The notes under the pieces were generated by a model, which was not told the DNA's origin, made no database searches, and saw only the letters and a program-made list of their open reading frames with translations. Positions 1-11,167 of a stretch of 64,000 nt of DNA are shown one piece after another; within the stretch, counting starts at the first letter, position 1, and each line of letters starts with the position of its first letter. The translations under genes and the position numbers were made by a program. This DNA comes from Lunularia cruciata (taxonomy: Eukaryota > Streptophyta > Marchantiopsida > Lunulariales > Lunulariaceae): the NCBI GenBank assembly GCA_948567375.1, contig OX419755.1, positions 65,290,944-65,354,943 on the forward strand, in the 5' to 3' direction.

Positions 1-145
1 TGTAAGCCAAACACCACGGCCCCAGAAGAACCGAAGAACTACCAAGAAAGCTCTACATAATGTGAATTTAGTTTCAGAGAGTTGTGCCTTACAGTCACCT
101 CAATGCAGACTAAATGTTGAGTTGATAAGGGAAACAAGGACACAC
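1..145 (-). other. Start of the next NOT2 intron
   Basis: Minus-strand sequence after the donor near 145 shows no match to the next conserved plant NOT2 segment (residues like GSLRKQG). It is read as intron; the following exon is beyond the window. Confidence 0.55.
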
Positions 146-3100
146 CTACAGGACCTTGTAGCCCTCCCCCTGAAGTCTGTCGAGTGGTCAGCTGTGGGAA
201 GTCATTCATGTCAAAGGCAACTCCATCATTTGTACCTCCATCATTCCCTAGACCTAAGCTACCAAGTTGCCCATTAGCCGAAGGTACTTGTATGCCTGAA
301 CCTGGAGATGACGAAAAATTGCTCCCAAGCAGTGAGACAGCTTGTGGTGTTGCTGAGAGAAAGGCCCAAATCCAGCACCCACAATTAAGCAAGTTCATGT
401 TAGCGGATTGAGCATAAGCAATTGTACACTAATTCATTGGCAGAAAATACACGCATGTACAAATGAAACAAGTCTGCATCAACTGTTACGAGGGAGAAAC
501 AGCAGCGTAAACTTCATACGTAAAGCTCACAACATCATAGTCCTTCTATACTTCAAAGATCCTCTCCAAATTAATCGTCTAAAGTTGTCCAACCAAAATA
601 GACTGTTTTAGGTCAGACAACTTCCCCTGGCTACTGAAAGAAACTTAAGAGATTGAAGAGCATATTGAGTACTGGAATACAGAGTCCGTTACGGAATAAC
701 CAGTTCCATAGAATAAAGAGCAACAGAGGAATCTGTAATAACGCAACAAATAAGGGGTTGAACCTTGAAGGAGACTATCATATCTTAACTGAGATTGTTT
801 CTATAAATCTAAACCCATACCAGGTCCTAGAACACAGTGACTTTATATGGTGGTTGGAAGCTGCAGCAATGGCGAATATTAGAACTGGTGAGCAGTCTTC
901 AAGGATCACAGCTTTACAGCGGAATAGCTAGATGTCTACAGTAATTGAATCGTGTTGGCAAAAGTTGTCCAAAAAAAAGACAAGATGCAATTGACAGGCT
1001 TAGACCTTCAATATGTCTGAAGTGCACAAGATATCAACAAACGGCACCCAACAGTTCAAATTAGCAAATGCAGAGATATGATTGATCAGGTGAGGTTGAG
1101 CGTGTAAAACACTTGCGATTCAACTATCTAGAATTGACATAAACGTGGCTTGGTTAGCTGACATAAGCGTCCTTCGGTATGGCGTTCCAAAGCTTCAGCT
1201 ATGGTACTGGTTAGCAGTTTCAAGGAGCACAAAATTATAGCAAATTTGCTTAGACGTTACAGGAGATGAATCGTGTTCGCAGAAATTGTAAGCAGAAGGG
1301 GAAAGAGAAAAGAATTAGCAGGCCTTAGACCCTCAAGCTGTCCGAAGTGCACGCGATATAAGACAACACCATCTCACATTTTCGAACAAGTAATATGCTT
1401 GCAATACAAGCATCCAGATCCCTAACATTTCTCATTATATTACTTCGAGAAGGCTATTATGACTGAAGAGAATAGTCAATAGTGAACGATTATTGACCTT
1501 CATGGAGGAAATATGACATGAACTCATTACGTAGTGAAATACAAAACCCGTTGTAAAACAACCCGGTTCCATACCCACCTCTGATCTGAGTCTTGATGGT
1601 AAAGATCGACAAAACTATCAAGTACATACAAGAGAGGCAAGTATGTGAAAACCTGCACCCAGGGCTAGGACAACCTTTGCGATGCATCAATGGTGGTTAT
1701 ACATTGCAAGTGCTTCCAACACTTTCGAAGCATGAGCAACTGGAACATTTAAAATGAAAAATGTAAAAATGATTCAGTAAAGGCAGGCATGAGTACGTTA
1801 GTACACAAGAAATGCCCGAGCCTGATGACAATTATGAGACTGTCCCCGAAGTGAGTTTATGAAGACTGGGATTAACCCTTCCATGCTCTATGTCAGCACG
1901 AGTCGTTTAACACTTAAAAACACAAACAAAAAACACAATAACATAAAAAGAGCAGACTTTGCATAGTAAGTCTGGATGAAAACACTCCGGACTTCGCCAG
2001 TGCCCTACGCAGGTGTCGAGATAGCTGAATGCAATGTCAGCATCTCCTGTCCCGAGTTTCTGTTCTTGTTCTCATGAGTGCCAAGGCAAACTCGGGTCTT
2101 CCTAGTGTTGCTCGACTGAGAAAAATGGGGGCATGGAAGCAACATATAACTTCAACCTCCATGGACATCATACAACATCGAAGAGGAAACTTGCAACCTG
2201 TGAAATGTAAAGTAGCAGAACAGCAGAGAAAGAAAATATCATATTCCATCAATCGGGTGGCAAGCTAAGGAGTGACTGACCTGGAAATCATCTGTAGGGT
2301 CAGAGATAGTAAATATACCTTTAAATATACGCATAGGGTGAAGAGTGGAATTGAAAAGCCGAAAAGAAGTGCAATTAACATGCTGAGTATAAGCGAGAAA
2401 AAGAAAAAGAACTAGAATTTTTGAAGCATGAACCGTGTGAGAGGAGCGTAGCGATCGAGGAGGCATAGTGAAAATGAGAAGCATGAAACTTGTGGAAGGA
2501 GCGTTGAGATCCAGGAGGAATAGCGAAACGAGAAGTAAACTGTAGAGAGCAACAAATCCTTCGAGCGATATCTTAGTGCCAGAGTGTGGAGTAGAAACCA
2601 TGAACCAGCCAAAGAAAATAGAAACTTCGCTCCCAATGTTAAGTGGATCATGCATAATGTATTGCAAGGCAATGTGTCAGAAAAGTACATGAGACGTACA
2701 AAGTACTGTCCCAGGATCGCATGGAATTGCTTGCAGACTGTACAATGTGTAGGGAATAAAACATTGTATTAGTGACTTCATTCCTATAGGCGGGCTCAAC
2801 AAAATGGATGACATGAAATTATCAGTAAGCAAATTGGGCTTTCCGACTTACAACGTGATCCATGAGCAAATATGGACAACAGAGTGTATGTATATGGAAC
2901 CCGTTCGTTTAGAAACGGGTCTGTGCCCACTTCGGGCTCGACAGGACATGCCAAAGTGAACGAGGTACGGGGAGTCAACTCTGGTGTATTTTAGAAATGG
3001 GAACGGGGGATCCAACCCACAGATGACTAGGCATGAATCTCCTACATGAAATGCAATGTAGCCACGAAGGAACTTGGGATTGATACCATAACAACACAAT

Positions 3101-6100
3101 AATCAATATACACACAACAAGTTCCTGTATTTGACGTCAGTCACACGAAGTGGTGATGGAAAAATGACTTAAAAGGTTTGTTGTGTCTATCTGAAAGCAG
3201 ACGTCAGTTGCAGAAACCTAAAGACGAAAGTAAGAGGACTGCATATTTGAGTAATGGAATATAGAACCAGTTGTAAACAACCCGGTACCAGGAAAAGTAA
3301 GAGGACTGCATATTGTATGAGAGGACTGCATATTTGTTTATCCCTACATGCTCTGTGAGTCCATAAACACCAAACACCAAGCAGCTAGACTTTCATCACA
3401 ACAAGTTCGTCATTGCCCCGGAATTGCCGGAGTAGCTGGATAGAGAAGTGACAGTAACCATCGTACCGGTTTTTATCACGATATGAGTACGAGGGTATTG
3501 GTAGATGAGAGCAGCAGCCGTTCTAGGAACTCATTAAATGCATATGAAAGGTAACCTAGATATGCTCAATACGAGAAGAGTGATAAATCTCTAAAGTAGA
3601 ATGCAGCGAATGTAATCTGAAGCAAAGGCATAATAGCAACATATCGAGGACAACATATATATGTATACGAGAACAGAAGCCGTTCTGGGAACGGGTTATC
3701 CAGAACTCATGAAGTCTAAATGAATCGGTAAGCAAGATGTACATGATTCACAATGCTAGAATAGTGAGAAATTCACAATGTAGAATGCATCGAATGTAAC
3801 TTGAAGCAAAAGCATAATTATCGAGAACATATATATATAGGTATACGAGAACAGATGCCGTTCTGGGAACGGGTAATCCAGAACTCATGAGGTGCAAATG
3901 ATCGATAAGCAAGATGTACATAATTGACAATGCTAGAATAGTGAGAAATCCATAAGGTAGAATGCATCAAATGTAACTTGAAGCAAAGGCATAATTGAAA
4001 CCAATTGAGAATAACATATGGCTAACAGACTAATAAACCACCATGAAATCGAGAACTCTATGCAAACAACTGCGAGAAATAGGTACCACTACGTAAAAGA
4101 CTGCCAGTAAGCAGTGCATGAACGATAAAAACAAAAAACGTGGGCTGGAGTCGGGTAGGAACACTGTGTACACCAGAGGTCCCATGAATCATGCAAAGAG
4201 CGAAGGAAAAATAATAGGGAGGGAATTAGCTGGGGAATGGAGGAGTGGAACAATACGAGAGCTATAGGATGGTGTGGCTGCAGAAACCTGTCCAAGTGTA
4301 ACAGGGTAACGAGAGCGAAGCGAAAAAGGACAGGATATAAAGTATATCGCAACAAGCGCTATGGACACTTGAGTCCTGAGACGCTAAACAGCTAAGGGGA
4401 AGCAGAAGGCCGCCATAGTAAACCTTCATGAAAACACCTGCGACTTCATCAGTGCCTCCCGCAGTGCTGAAGTAGCTGAGCAATTGTCAGTACCCCTCAT
4501 ACCGAGTTTCTGCTCGAAAACTCATGAGTGCCAAGGCAAACTATATATATATATATAAAGAACTAGTAAGCAATGTGTATCCGGTAACAGCTATGCAACC
4601 GAATTCGAGAGATATAATACATTGGGCAATTGACCGCCTATACGCAATGCGTGAACGAAGAAAATAAGCCACAGTCTGGAGTCGGGTAGGAACACTGGAG
4701 ATTGAAAGTCAAGTATGAACAATGAAGCAGGCAGAGAGCTAGTGACAAATAGGGAGGGAATTAGTTGAGGACGGGAGGAGTGGAGCAATGCAAGAGAGGA
4801 GTGGGTGGTGTTGTTTCTGAGCCGGATCGAAGCGTTACAGTGTAACGCAACTGGTCTGGATACAGAGGATGAGGACAGAAGCCGTTCGATGAACAGGAGA
4901 TCCAGAACTCATTGAATGCAAATGAGATGCAAGACATGTAACTTTATACAAGATAACTAACATCTGATTGAATGATAGTATAAGTAAACGTAACCTGGAA
5001 ACATTACAAGAGCAACACCTATATACAACTGGTCTGGATATGGATAGGTGGATGAGAGTATCAGCCGTTCCAGGAACGGGTGATCCAGAGCTCATTAAAT
5101 GCATATGATCGGTAAGCAAGATATACGTAGATGAGAGCAGAACCCGTTCTAGGAACGGGTAACCAAGATATACTTTATGCACAATGCGAGAAAAGTGATC
5201 AATCCACAAAGTAGATTGCATCGAATGTAACCTGAAGCAAAGGCATAATTGCAACAAATAGAGAACAACATATATCTAAACGACTAGTAAACAATTTGAA
5301 ATCGATAACAGCTATTCAAAAGAATTCGAGAAATATAAAACATTGTGTAATTGACCACCAGTAAGCAGTGCATGAACGAAGAAAATTAAACTGTAGGCTG
5401 TAGGTCGAAAGTCAGGTATGAACCATGAAGCAGACAAAGAGCGAGGGAAAAATAATAGGGAGGGAATTAGCTGGGGAAGGGAGGGGTGGAACAATGCGGG
5501 AGCGTAGTGGATGGTGCATCTGCAGAGACATATTCAAGTGGAACAGTGTAACAAGAGGGAAGTGAAAGAGGACAGGATATATATAGGTATACGAGAACAG
5601 AAGCCGTTCCCAGAACGGGTTATCCAGAACTCATGAAGTGCAAATGATCGAGAAGCAATATGTACATGAATCACAATGCTAGAGTAATGTGAAATCCCTA
5701 AGGTAAAATGCATCGAATGTATCCTGCAGCAAAAGCATAATTGAAACAAATTGCGAATAACCAATGGCTAACAGACTAGTAAAGAACATGAAATCGAGAG
5801 CATCTATGCACACAATGGCGAGGAATAGGAAACGTGATGTAAGAGCCTGCCAGTAAGCAGTGCGTGAACAAAGACGAAGAACGTGGGCTGGAGTCGGGGA
5901 GGAACACTGTAGACACAAGAGCAGGAAGCAGTCAAAGAGCGAAGGGAAAATACTTGGGAGAGAATGAGTTGGGGAATGGAGGAGTGGAACAAAACAAGAT
6001 GATGTGGCTGCAGAAACGGGTCGGATGTGTAACAGGGTAACGAGAGTGAGGCGTAAGAGGACAGGATATATATTATATCGCAGCAAGCGCTATGGACGCT

Positions 6101-9100
6101 TAAGTCCTGGAACGCTAAACAACTAAGGAAAGCAGAAGGCGGCCATTGTAAACCTCCACGAAAGCACATGCAACTTCATCCATGCCTCACACAGCGCCGA
6201 AGTAGCTGAGCAAGTGTCAGTACCCCTCGTACTGAGTTTCTGCTCGAAAACTCATGAGTGCAGAGGCAAGGTCTGGATATGGATATATAGGTGTACGAGA
6301 ACAGATGCCGTTCTGGGAACGGGTTATCCAGAACTCATGAGGTGCAAAAGATCGTTATGATACGCAATGCTAGAGTAGTATTAAATCCCTAAGTTAGAAT
6401 GCATCGAAGGTAACCAACAGCAATGGTTGGTAACCAACAGCAATGGCATAATCGAAGCAAACATATTGAAACACCTGCATATATAGAGAAGAAACATCAT
6501 CAAATGAAAGGCGAAGTAAATGTCCACTTAGAAACCAGTAGATAGCAACACGCCTATTTGAGATGCAGCCATCAAAGACGCGGATGTTGACCTCCCACAT
6601 AAGTAGAGAAAAAAATACATCAGGAAGAAATGGCCAACTTAAACGGATAGAGAAAAACTGGTGTCAAGCGACAAGAAGTAATCTGTAAATATCACAGGTC
6701 AAGGAAGATCTGAGTCCGGAAACGAAAATCGTGGAAGGTGTAGGGGAAAGAGCACTGGAAGTAGATATCGCTCAGAGAACGAGGGAAGACGAGCAAAGCA
6801 TCCGAGGACTGGATATCGATATATCACAGCAAGCGCTATGGACGCCTGAGTCCAGAGAAACCAAACAATGAGGATATGGATATATGAGGACAGAAGCCAT
6901 TCATGGAACGGCAGATCCAGAACTCATTAAATGCATATGAAGTGTCGTTGAAATGGCAATAAAATGAAAGCAGAACTAACTAAAAGATAGCAAGAAAAGG
7001 AGATGAAATGTAAATCATAAACAGCATGTATTATCCAGTATCGACCACATCTAACTACATGTAGAGAATCTGTCAACCAATGTGTGCTGAGAAACGAAGA
7101 GTCAACTCATATAAGGAAATTGCGAAGTAAGCGTATGTGAAATAACCGGAAACAAACTGAATGAATCAAAAGCAAATTACAAACCGAGACTAATACAGAA
7201 ATGTACAATCCCATAAAAACCTAATCGCAAGGCAACGTAGAGCAAAGTATGTAAGGAAGTAGTCAACCACTTGTAAACAAATACGGATGAGCCGGACATT
7301 GACTTATCAGCAGTTTATGAGCAAACGTCAGGTAATGCGACAAGAAGTCGGGGAAACAGGTAGGAACCATGAATCGGACCACAGTATAAGGAATTTTGGT
7401 GGAGGAAAGTTGGAGTGGAGAGCAGTGGGAGAGGAGAGTAGGTGTTATGGCTAAGACAGATCGAAACAATCACCGGTTTGGGTATGGAAAAGGAGAGTAG
7501 AAATCGTTCAGTGACTGGATATTACATCACGCATGAACTATGAGCGCATGAGTCCCAAAACACTAAACACTGTAAGGAAGCAGGAACCTCAGAACTACTT
7601 GAAAAAGTCAAGGTGTTCGCGAGAAAAAAAAATTCAGGCCCTCAAGAAGATCTCCTTAAAACAGGTGTTAGCAAAACCTTGTTCCTGGTTCACCTACCCC
7701 GGAGCTGCGCCAGAGGACGACATGTGACAGCGATTTCCTTTAGTTACAAATCCTAGGTAGAAGATTTGAGCTCCTATCAAGAATGATTGCACAACCGACA
7801 TTTGGAGCCTGGAGCACAGTGGTTATGTACATGTCCGGGAAAATGAGTGAAGCTCCTGTTTAGTAGGTCTACTGTGCACTTGCGCTTGTTACGTAGCCGA
7901 CTTGAATAATCAGACATAAGATTGATAAAGGCGAGTAGTAATCAAAGAGCGCGTTACATGCCTAAACCTTGATGCGTTCAGACTGAAGACCCGTACTGCT
8001 GAGTGGTAGAAGAATAAGGTTCAATTCTTATTGTCGTAATTCTAATGAGATTGACTGCGCCCGAAGGTTTACTATTACCAGCATAAAGAAAGACCGACAA
8101 TATCAGTTTTAAATGGTGGGGTCCCATTTTAAGCCTCAATCCCAATTGCAAACCCAGTCAACGAAGGAAAAGGTAGTTCAGAGGAAAGCACTGATGGAGA
8201 AAGAAAGTTTCGCACTTTTGAAACCTATTATGTAGTATTCGTTGTTATGAGCCTGTTTGATCATATAAGACCAGGATGCAGGCAAGTTGATATATTGGAT
8301 ATATGAGTACAGAAGCTGTTCGAGGAACGAGAGATCCAGAACTCATTAAATGTAGATGAAATGGCAATAAAATGAAAGCAGAACTGACTGAAAAATACAT
8401 GCGAATAGGAGATGAAATCTAATTCATAAAAAACATGTACTATCAAGCAACGAACATACGCTAGTATGCGCTATCCTCTCTAGGAATTTGAGCGAAGGAG
8501 TACATTTATGTGCATTAAGGGTACCATGAGCTAGCATACTGATTTTAACACCTAACACAAGAAACGCAGTCTGCAGGAGTTGGACACTAAACTGTAGAAA
8601 AAGAAGTGACAGATTTTTAACAGGAAGGAGGATGATCCAGTTGTGCCAGTACTCCTTGAGAGCGGATGTCTATGTAGTTCCAGGGTCGTCAGTCAACATA
8701 ATGACGAACGAAGCCATGATATTCTTAACGTTAACCCCTCCTGAAAAGGAAACTCTCATGGTGAGAACGGCAGATGGTAGACTAAAGCCCATCAGCGAGG
8801 TCGAGAGACTCCCTACTCTGGTCGGCGAACTCACACCCTGCATCAATATCTGGTCGTGGAAATGCCACATCCGACCCCTCTTCCTATGCTGCCGACATTG
8901 CCCTCCGCGCATCACTACCTTATGGACGACATGGAGGACAGGTATTACGCAGGAGAAAACCTTGTAATTTCGAAGCTCTTCGTTCTCTAACTACCCGCAA
9001 GCAAGCTCCTTAATATGGCAAGGAACACATAATCTTCAGCGTGTAAGGCCGTCACAGCATTGACACCCAAAGTACTAAAAAGTGTGTCAGCACAAGATTC

Positions 9101-11164
9101 ATCATACATGATAATTTAACAAGTAGAAAGAAACACAGTCTTAAATAAACAAGTCCAATCAGCAGCACTGGTTTGCTCGAGAAGAAGCTCCTAACGTGGA
9201 ACTAGAAAAATGGGGAATCCGCAAGGTCAAGCCACCTGCCAAACACGGCATTGTAAAGGAAGAGCTGCTTGCTACTGTAAATATATATATCACTTACATA
9301 CCGGTACTCAGTCCCTTAGCTCATTATGACTACTGAAGATACAACGAGTTTTGAACCCGAAGCGTTCCTTCAGTTCTAATGGCTGTTAGGAGAAGATATT
9401 TTCTACTCAAATAATTGCTATTACTGAATCCTAGTATCTATGACAGCAAAACAATAAATGCCTTAAGAGCTAAGTGGATGAACAGTTATCAAACTTTTGG
9501 TGTTCTTGGTGTTGAGAATAGCTCTTCACAACTATTAAAGTAGTCAGTTGATAAGGGGCTTGTTATTCTGTTAGTTTGACCTGCTTTGTCTAAATAGTTT
9601 TACATACATCAAAAGAGGGTTAACGCAGTTGAAGGACTGAAAGATAACAAAAAAGATAAGTCACGATGTGAGATCAGTTTAATAGTGGATATGAACAGAT
9701 TGGTTTGCAAATAAGACCACCTAGTTGGAACTTTCACTTTCGTGAAAGTGAGAGTCTCATCTCATCACACTTCTCCAAAATGTTTGTAAGATAAGTTAAT
9801 TTGTCGAATCTACCCCGCATCCCAAGTTGTTGATTCTGCTCTGTTTTGGTCTGTTCGGATCATATCGGGTGTCGGATAATATATTATTTGGTTCACGTGT
9901 TCCAAATTTTGCCATTCCTCTATAACCTTTCATTCAGCTTACGACTACATGATCGAAATCTAAGGCTCAGACTGGTACAAGCCAGCTTGTCATGGGAAAC
10001 GAAAATAAATCTAATCCAGAGTCGATCTGAAGACATAACCAATTCAAATCAGCAGCACCACTCCAACGCACCAAGATACCAAAACCACAAATTGCTCCTC
10101 TATCAGGATGTGAAGACCTACCTCTACTGATCATAGCCAAAAGGTCGCCTGATGGACTATAAGTTGATGAAGATATGTTTACTCCTTGCTGTAGCATAGA
10201 ATTGACAGGCCGCCCAGGCCCTTGTACACCAATTCCACCACTATTGCTAAGAGGGCCCATATTCACTCGAGACCCGTTCAAGCTAGGCACGCTGAGTCCA
10301 CCACCCGCGTTCAAACTTCTACTAAGGTTGCCACCTCCAGTCAAACTAACTCCAGCTCCGCCCCCGATATTTCCAGCCGAGCTCGCAATCCTGGGCCCAG
10401 CAACCCCCATTTGAGAAGGAGAAACACCAAGACCTGCTATAGCTCCTCGATTGCCAACAGACCCTGCACCTGGAGCTGCTCCGGGCCCAGAACCCCCAAC
10501 GCCATTCATGCTACTGCTGAAAGCATGATTCCCAACTACGCTAATTCCTGCTCGACTTGTCATTGCCGAATGTCCATGAATGCCTCCGTGTGATAACTGC
10601 GGCCAATACAACCATGCTCATGATGAAGAGTAGTTTGAAAATCTCGATATGACTTTTTATCATAATATACCCAGGACTCTGAGTATAGAAAACAACAACA
10701 CCTAGCTTCAACAATTCCGGGTCCTGAAAGGGAAATCTCGTGTTGGACTGAAAAGAGGTTTAACGTCTGTACCTGTGACAGTCCAACCGGCAAATTATTG
10801 GATCCAAAACGTCCTGACGGTAAGCTTCCTGTCGGTTGATGCGCTCCACTTGAAGGGCCACCCCCCAACCCTGGGTTTCTGGTGGACATTGCATTGGGGA
10901 CAGATTGCATGTTGTAACTGGCATTGTGCAACCCTTGAACTGCAAAAGCATTTCTGAGTTAGAACCTGGAACTGTAAGAGTTCAACGACAAGTGGCACAA
11001 TAGCCAGCATGAGACGAAATTTCGATTTCCACTAATATCTGTTGCAAAATCTCACCTCCGTGATGGAAAACCGGGGATGATGCTGACTGCGCTGAAAAAG
11101 AAGTGGCGAAGGGTCTCGCTGAACTGCCAGAGTCGAGCAACGTTGAAGCCGAACTGTTGAGCAT
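146..11164 (-). CDS. NOT2: NOT2/VIP2-like CCR4-NOT subunit, 5' part (four exons, gene continues past the left edge)
   Basis: NOT2 is a scaffold subunit of the CCR4-NOT deadenylase complex; plant members (VIP2) also act in transcription and small-RNA biogenesis. Exons on the minus strand: 11,167-11,056 (ATG at 11,164), 10,939-10,773, 10,596-10,122 and 352-146 (donor could instead leave the last exon base at 150). All junctions are GT-AG and phases agree (1, 0, 1). Together they give about 320 residues of the low-complexity plant N-terminal half, with the family landmarks RPFATSFSAQS, PTGSLPSGRFGSNNLPVGLS, LSHGGIHGHS, GLGVSP and SFDMNDFPQL-like VAFDMNDFPQLTTR. The conserved C-terminal NOT2/3/5 domain lies outside the window. 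The splice acceptor just before the chosen ATG suggests a leader intron; a short coding exon further upstream (plant homologues begin MSG) is possible. Identification comes from remembered Arabidopsis VIP2 sequence. Confidence 0.88.
3838..4560. repeat. Intronic direct duplicate, copy 1 (~720 bp)
   Basis: It starts at a hairpin module and runs through recognisable phrases (ACGTGGGCTGGAGTCGGG, AGCGCTATGGAC, GAGTTTCTGCTCGAAAACTC). The same order recurs about 1,745 bases to the right. By eye the copies are roughly 80-85% identical with small indels. Confidence 0.7.
5583..6280. repeat. Intronic direct duplicate, copy 2 (~700 bp)
   Basis: Partner of the unit starting at 3,838. It is followed at once by a further hairpin module and a partial third unit (about 6,290-6,450). 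Shorter partial copies of its middle section lie near 4,600-4,800, 5,295-5,530 and 7,300-7,560. Confidence 0.7.
8620..8970 (+). mobile_element. Fossil scrap of a retroelement aspartic protease region
   Basis: One short reading frame resembles the retropepsin part of plant Ty3/gypsy polyproteins, with phrases such as VPGSSVNIMTNEAM and VRTADGRLKPI. No LTRs, RT or integrase are beside it, so it is an isolated, broken piece inside the NOT2 intron. Confidence 0.45.
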
Positions 11165-11167
11165 AGA

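Larger units (their letters stand above)
1870..7580. repeat. Two further dispersed intronic modules
   Basis: Module A resembles GCTATGGACGCTTGAGTCC followed by a short run ending CTAAACA; copies or diverged copies lie near 1,880, 3,348, 4,355, 6,085, 6,834 and 7,537. Module B has GAAGTAGCTGAGCAA, then GTACCGAGTTTCTGCTCG and CTCATGAGTGCC; copies lie near 1,985-2,095, 4,440-4,545 and 6,165-6,272, with a weak one near 3,420-3,490. They usually appear in the order A then B. Confidence 0.6.
3503..8346. repeat. Intronic array of about ten ~45-bp palindromic hairpin modules
   Basis: Copies lie at about 3503-3540, 3668-3710, 3846-3888, 4868-4912, 5052-5096, 5131-5160, 5591-5634, 6296-6338, 6884-6928 and 8302-8346, all in the same orientation. 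The inner palindrome is CCGTTC, three bases, GAACGG(G); many copies also have an outer pair ATGAG...CTCAT about 45 bases apart, with the phrase ATCCAGAACTCAT at the right side. Outer flanks often read GGATATGGATATAT. Spacing is irregular, so this is a dispersed array and not a satellite. Function unknown; it could be a non-autonomous element, a structural RNA motif in the pre-mRNA, or neutral repeat growth. Confidence 0.75.
353..10121 (-). other. Giant (9.77 kb) intron of the NOT2-like gene
   Basis: The donor (AGAG then GTAGGT, minus strand, at 10,121) and acceptor (CTCTCAG ending at 353) join codons in phase 1 to read DLLAMISR-ATPQAVSLLGSN, matching the order of homologous plant proteins, so no exon seems to be missing between them. 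The interior holds a palindromic repeat array (about 3.5-8.35 kb), two ~700-bp direct duplicates, a retroelement protease scrap near 8.6 kb, and otherwise unassigned sequence (353-1,870 and 8,970-10,121). I see no second gene inside. Confidence 0.8.

Noticed and set aside
7981-8036. tRNA-like stretch with GAGTGGTAGA and GGTTCAATTC
   Set aside because: D-arm-like and T-arm-like phrases are too close together and no acceptor stem or anticodon arm can be folded; at best a tRNA scrap.
3503-8346. Hairpin array as a CRISPR array or snoRNA cluster
   Set aside because: Spacing is irregular and spacers are homologous to each other, the context is eukaryotic, and no C/D or H/ACA box arrangement could be placed.
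9725-9755. CACTTTC/GAAAGTG foldback in the NOT2 intron
   Set aside because: Seven-base stem, single copy, expected by chance in 64 kb.
10175-10593. Plus-strand open frames of 79 and 123 residues
   Set aside because: They are antisense shadows of the NOT2 exon 10,122-10,596.
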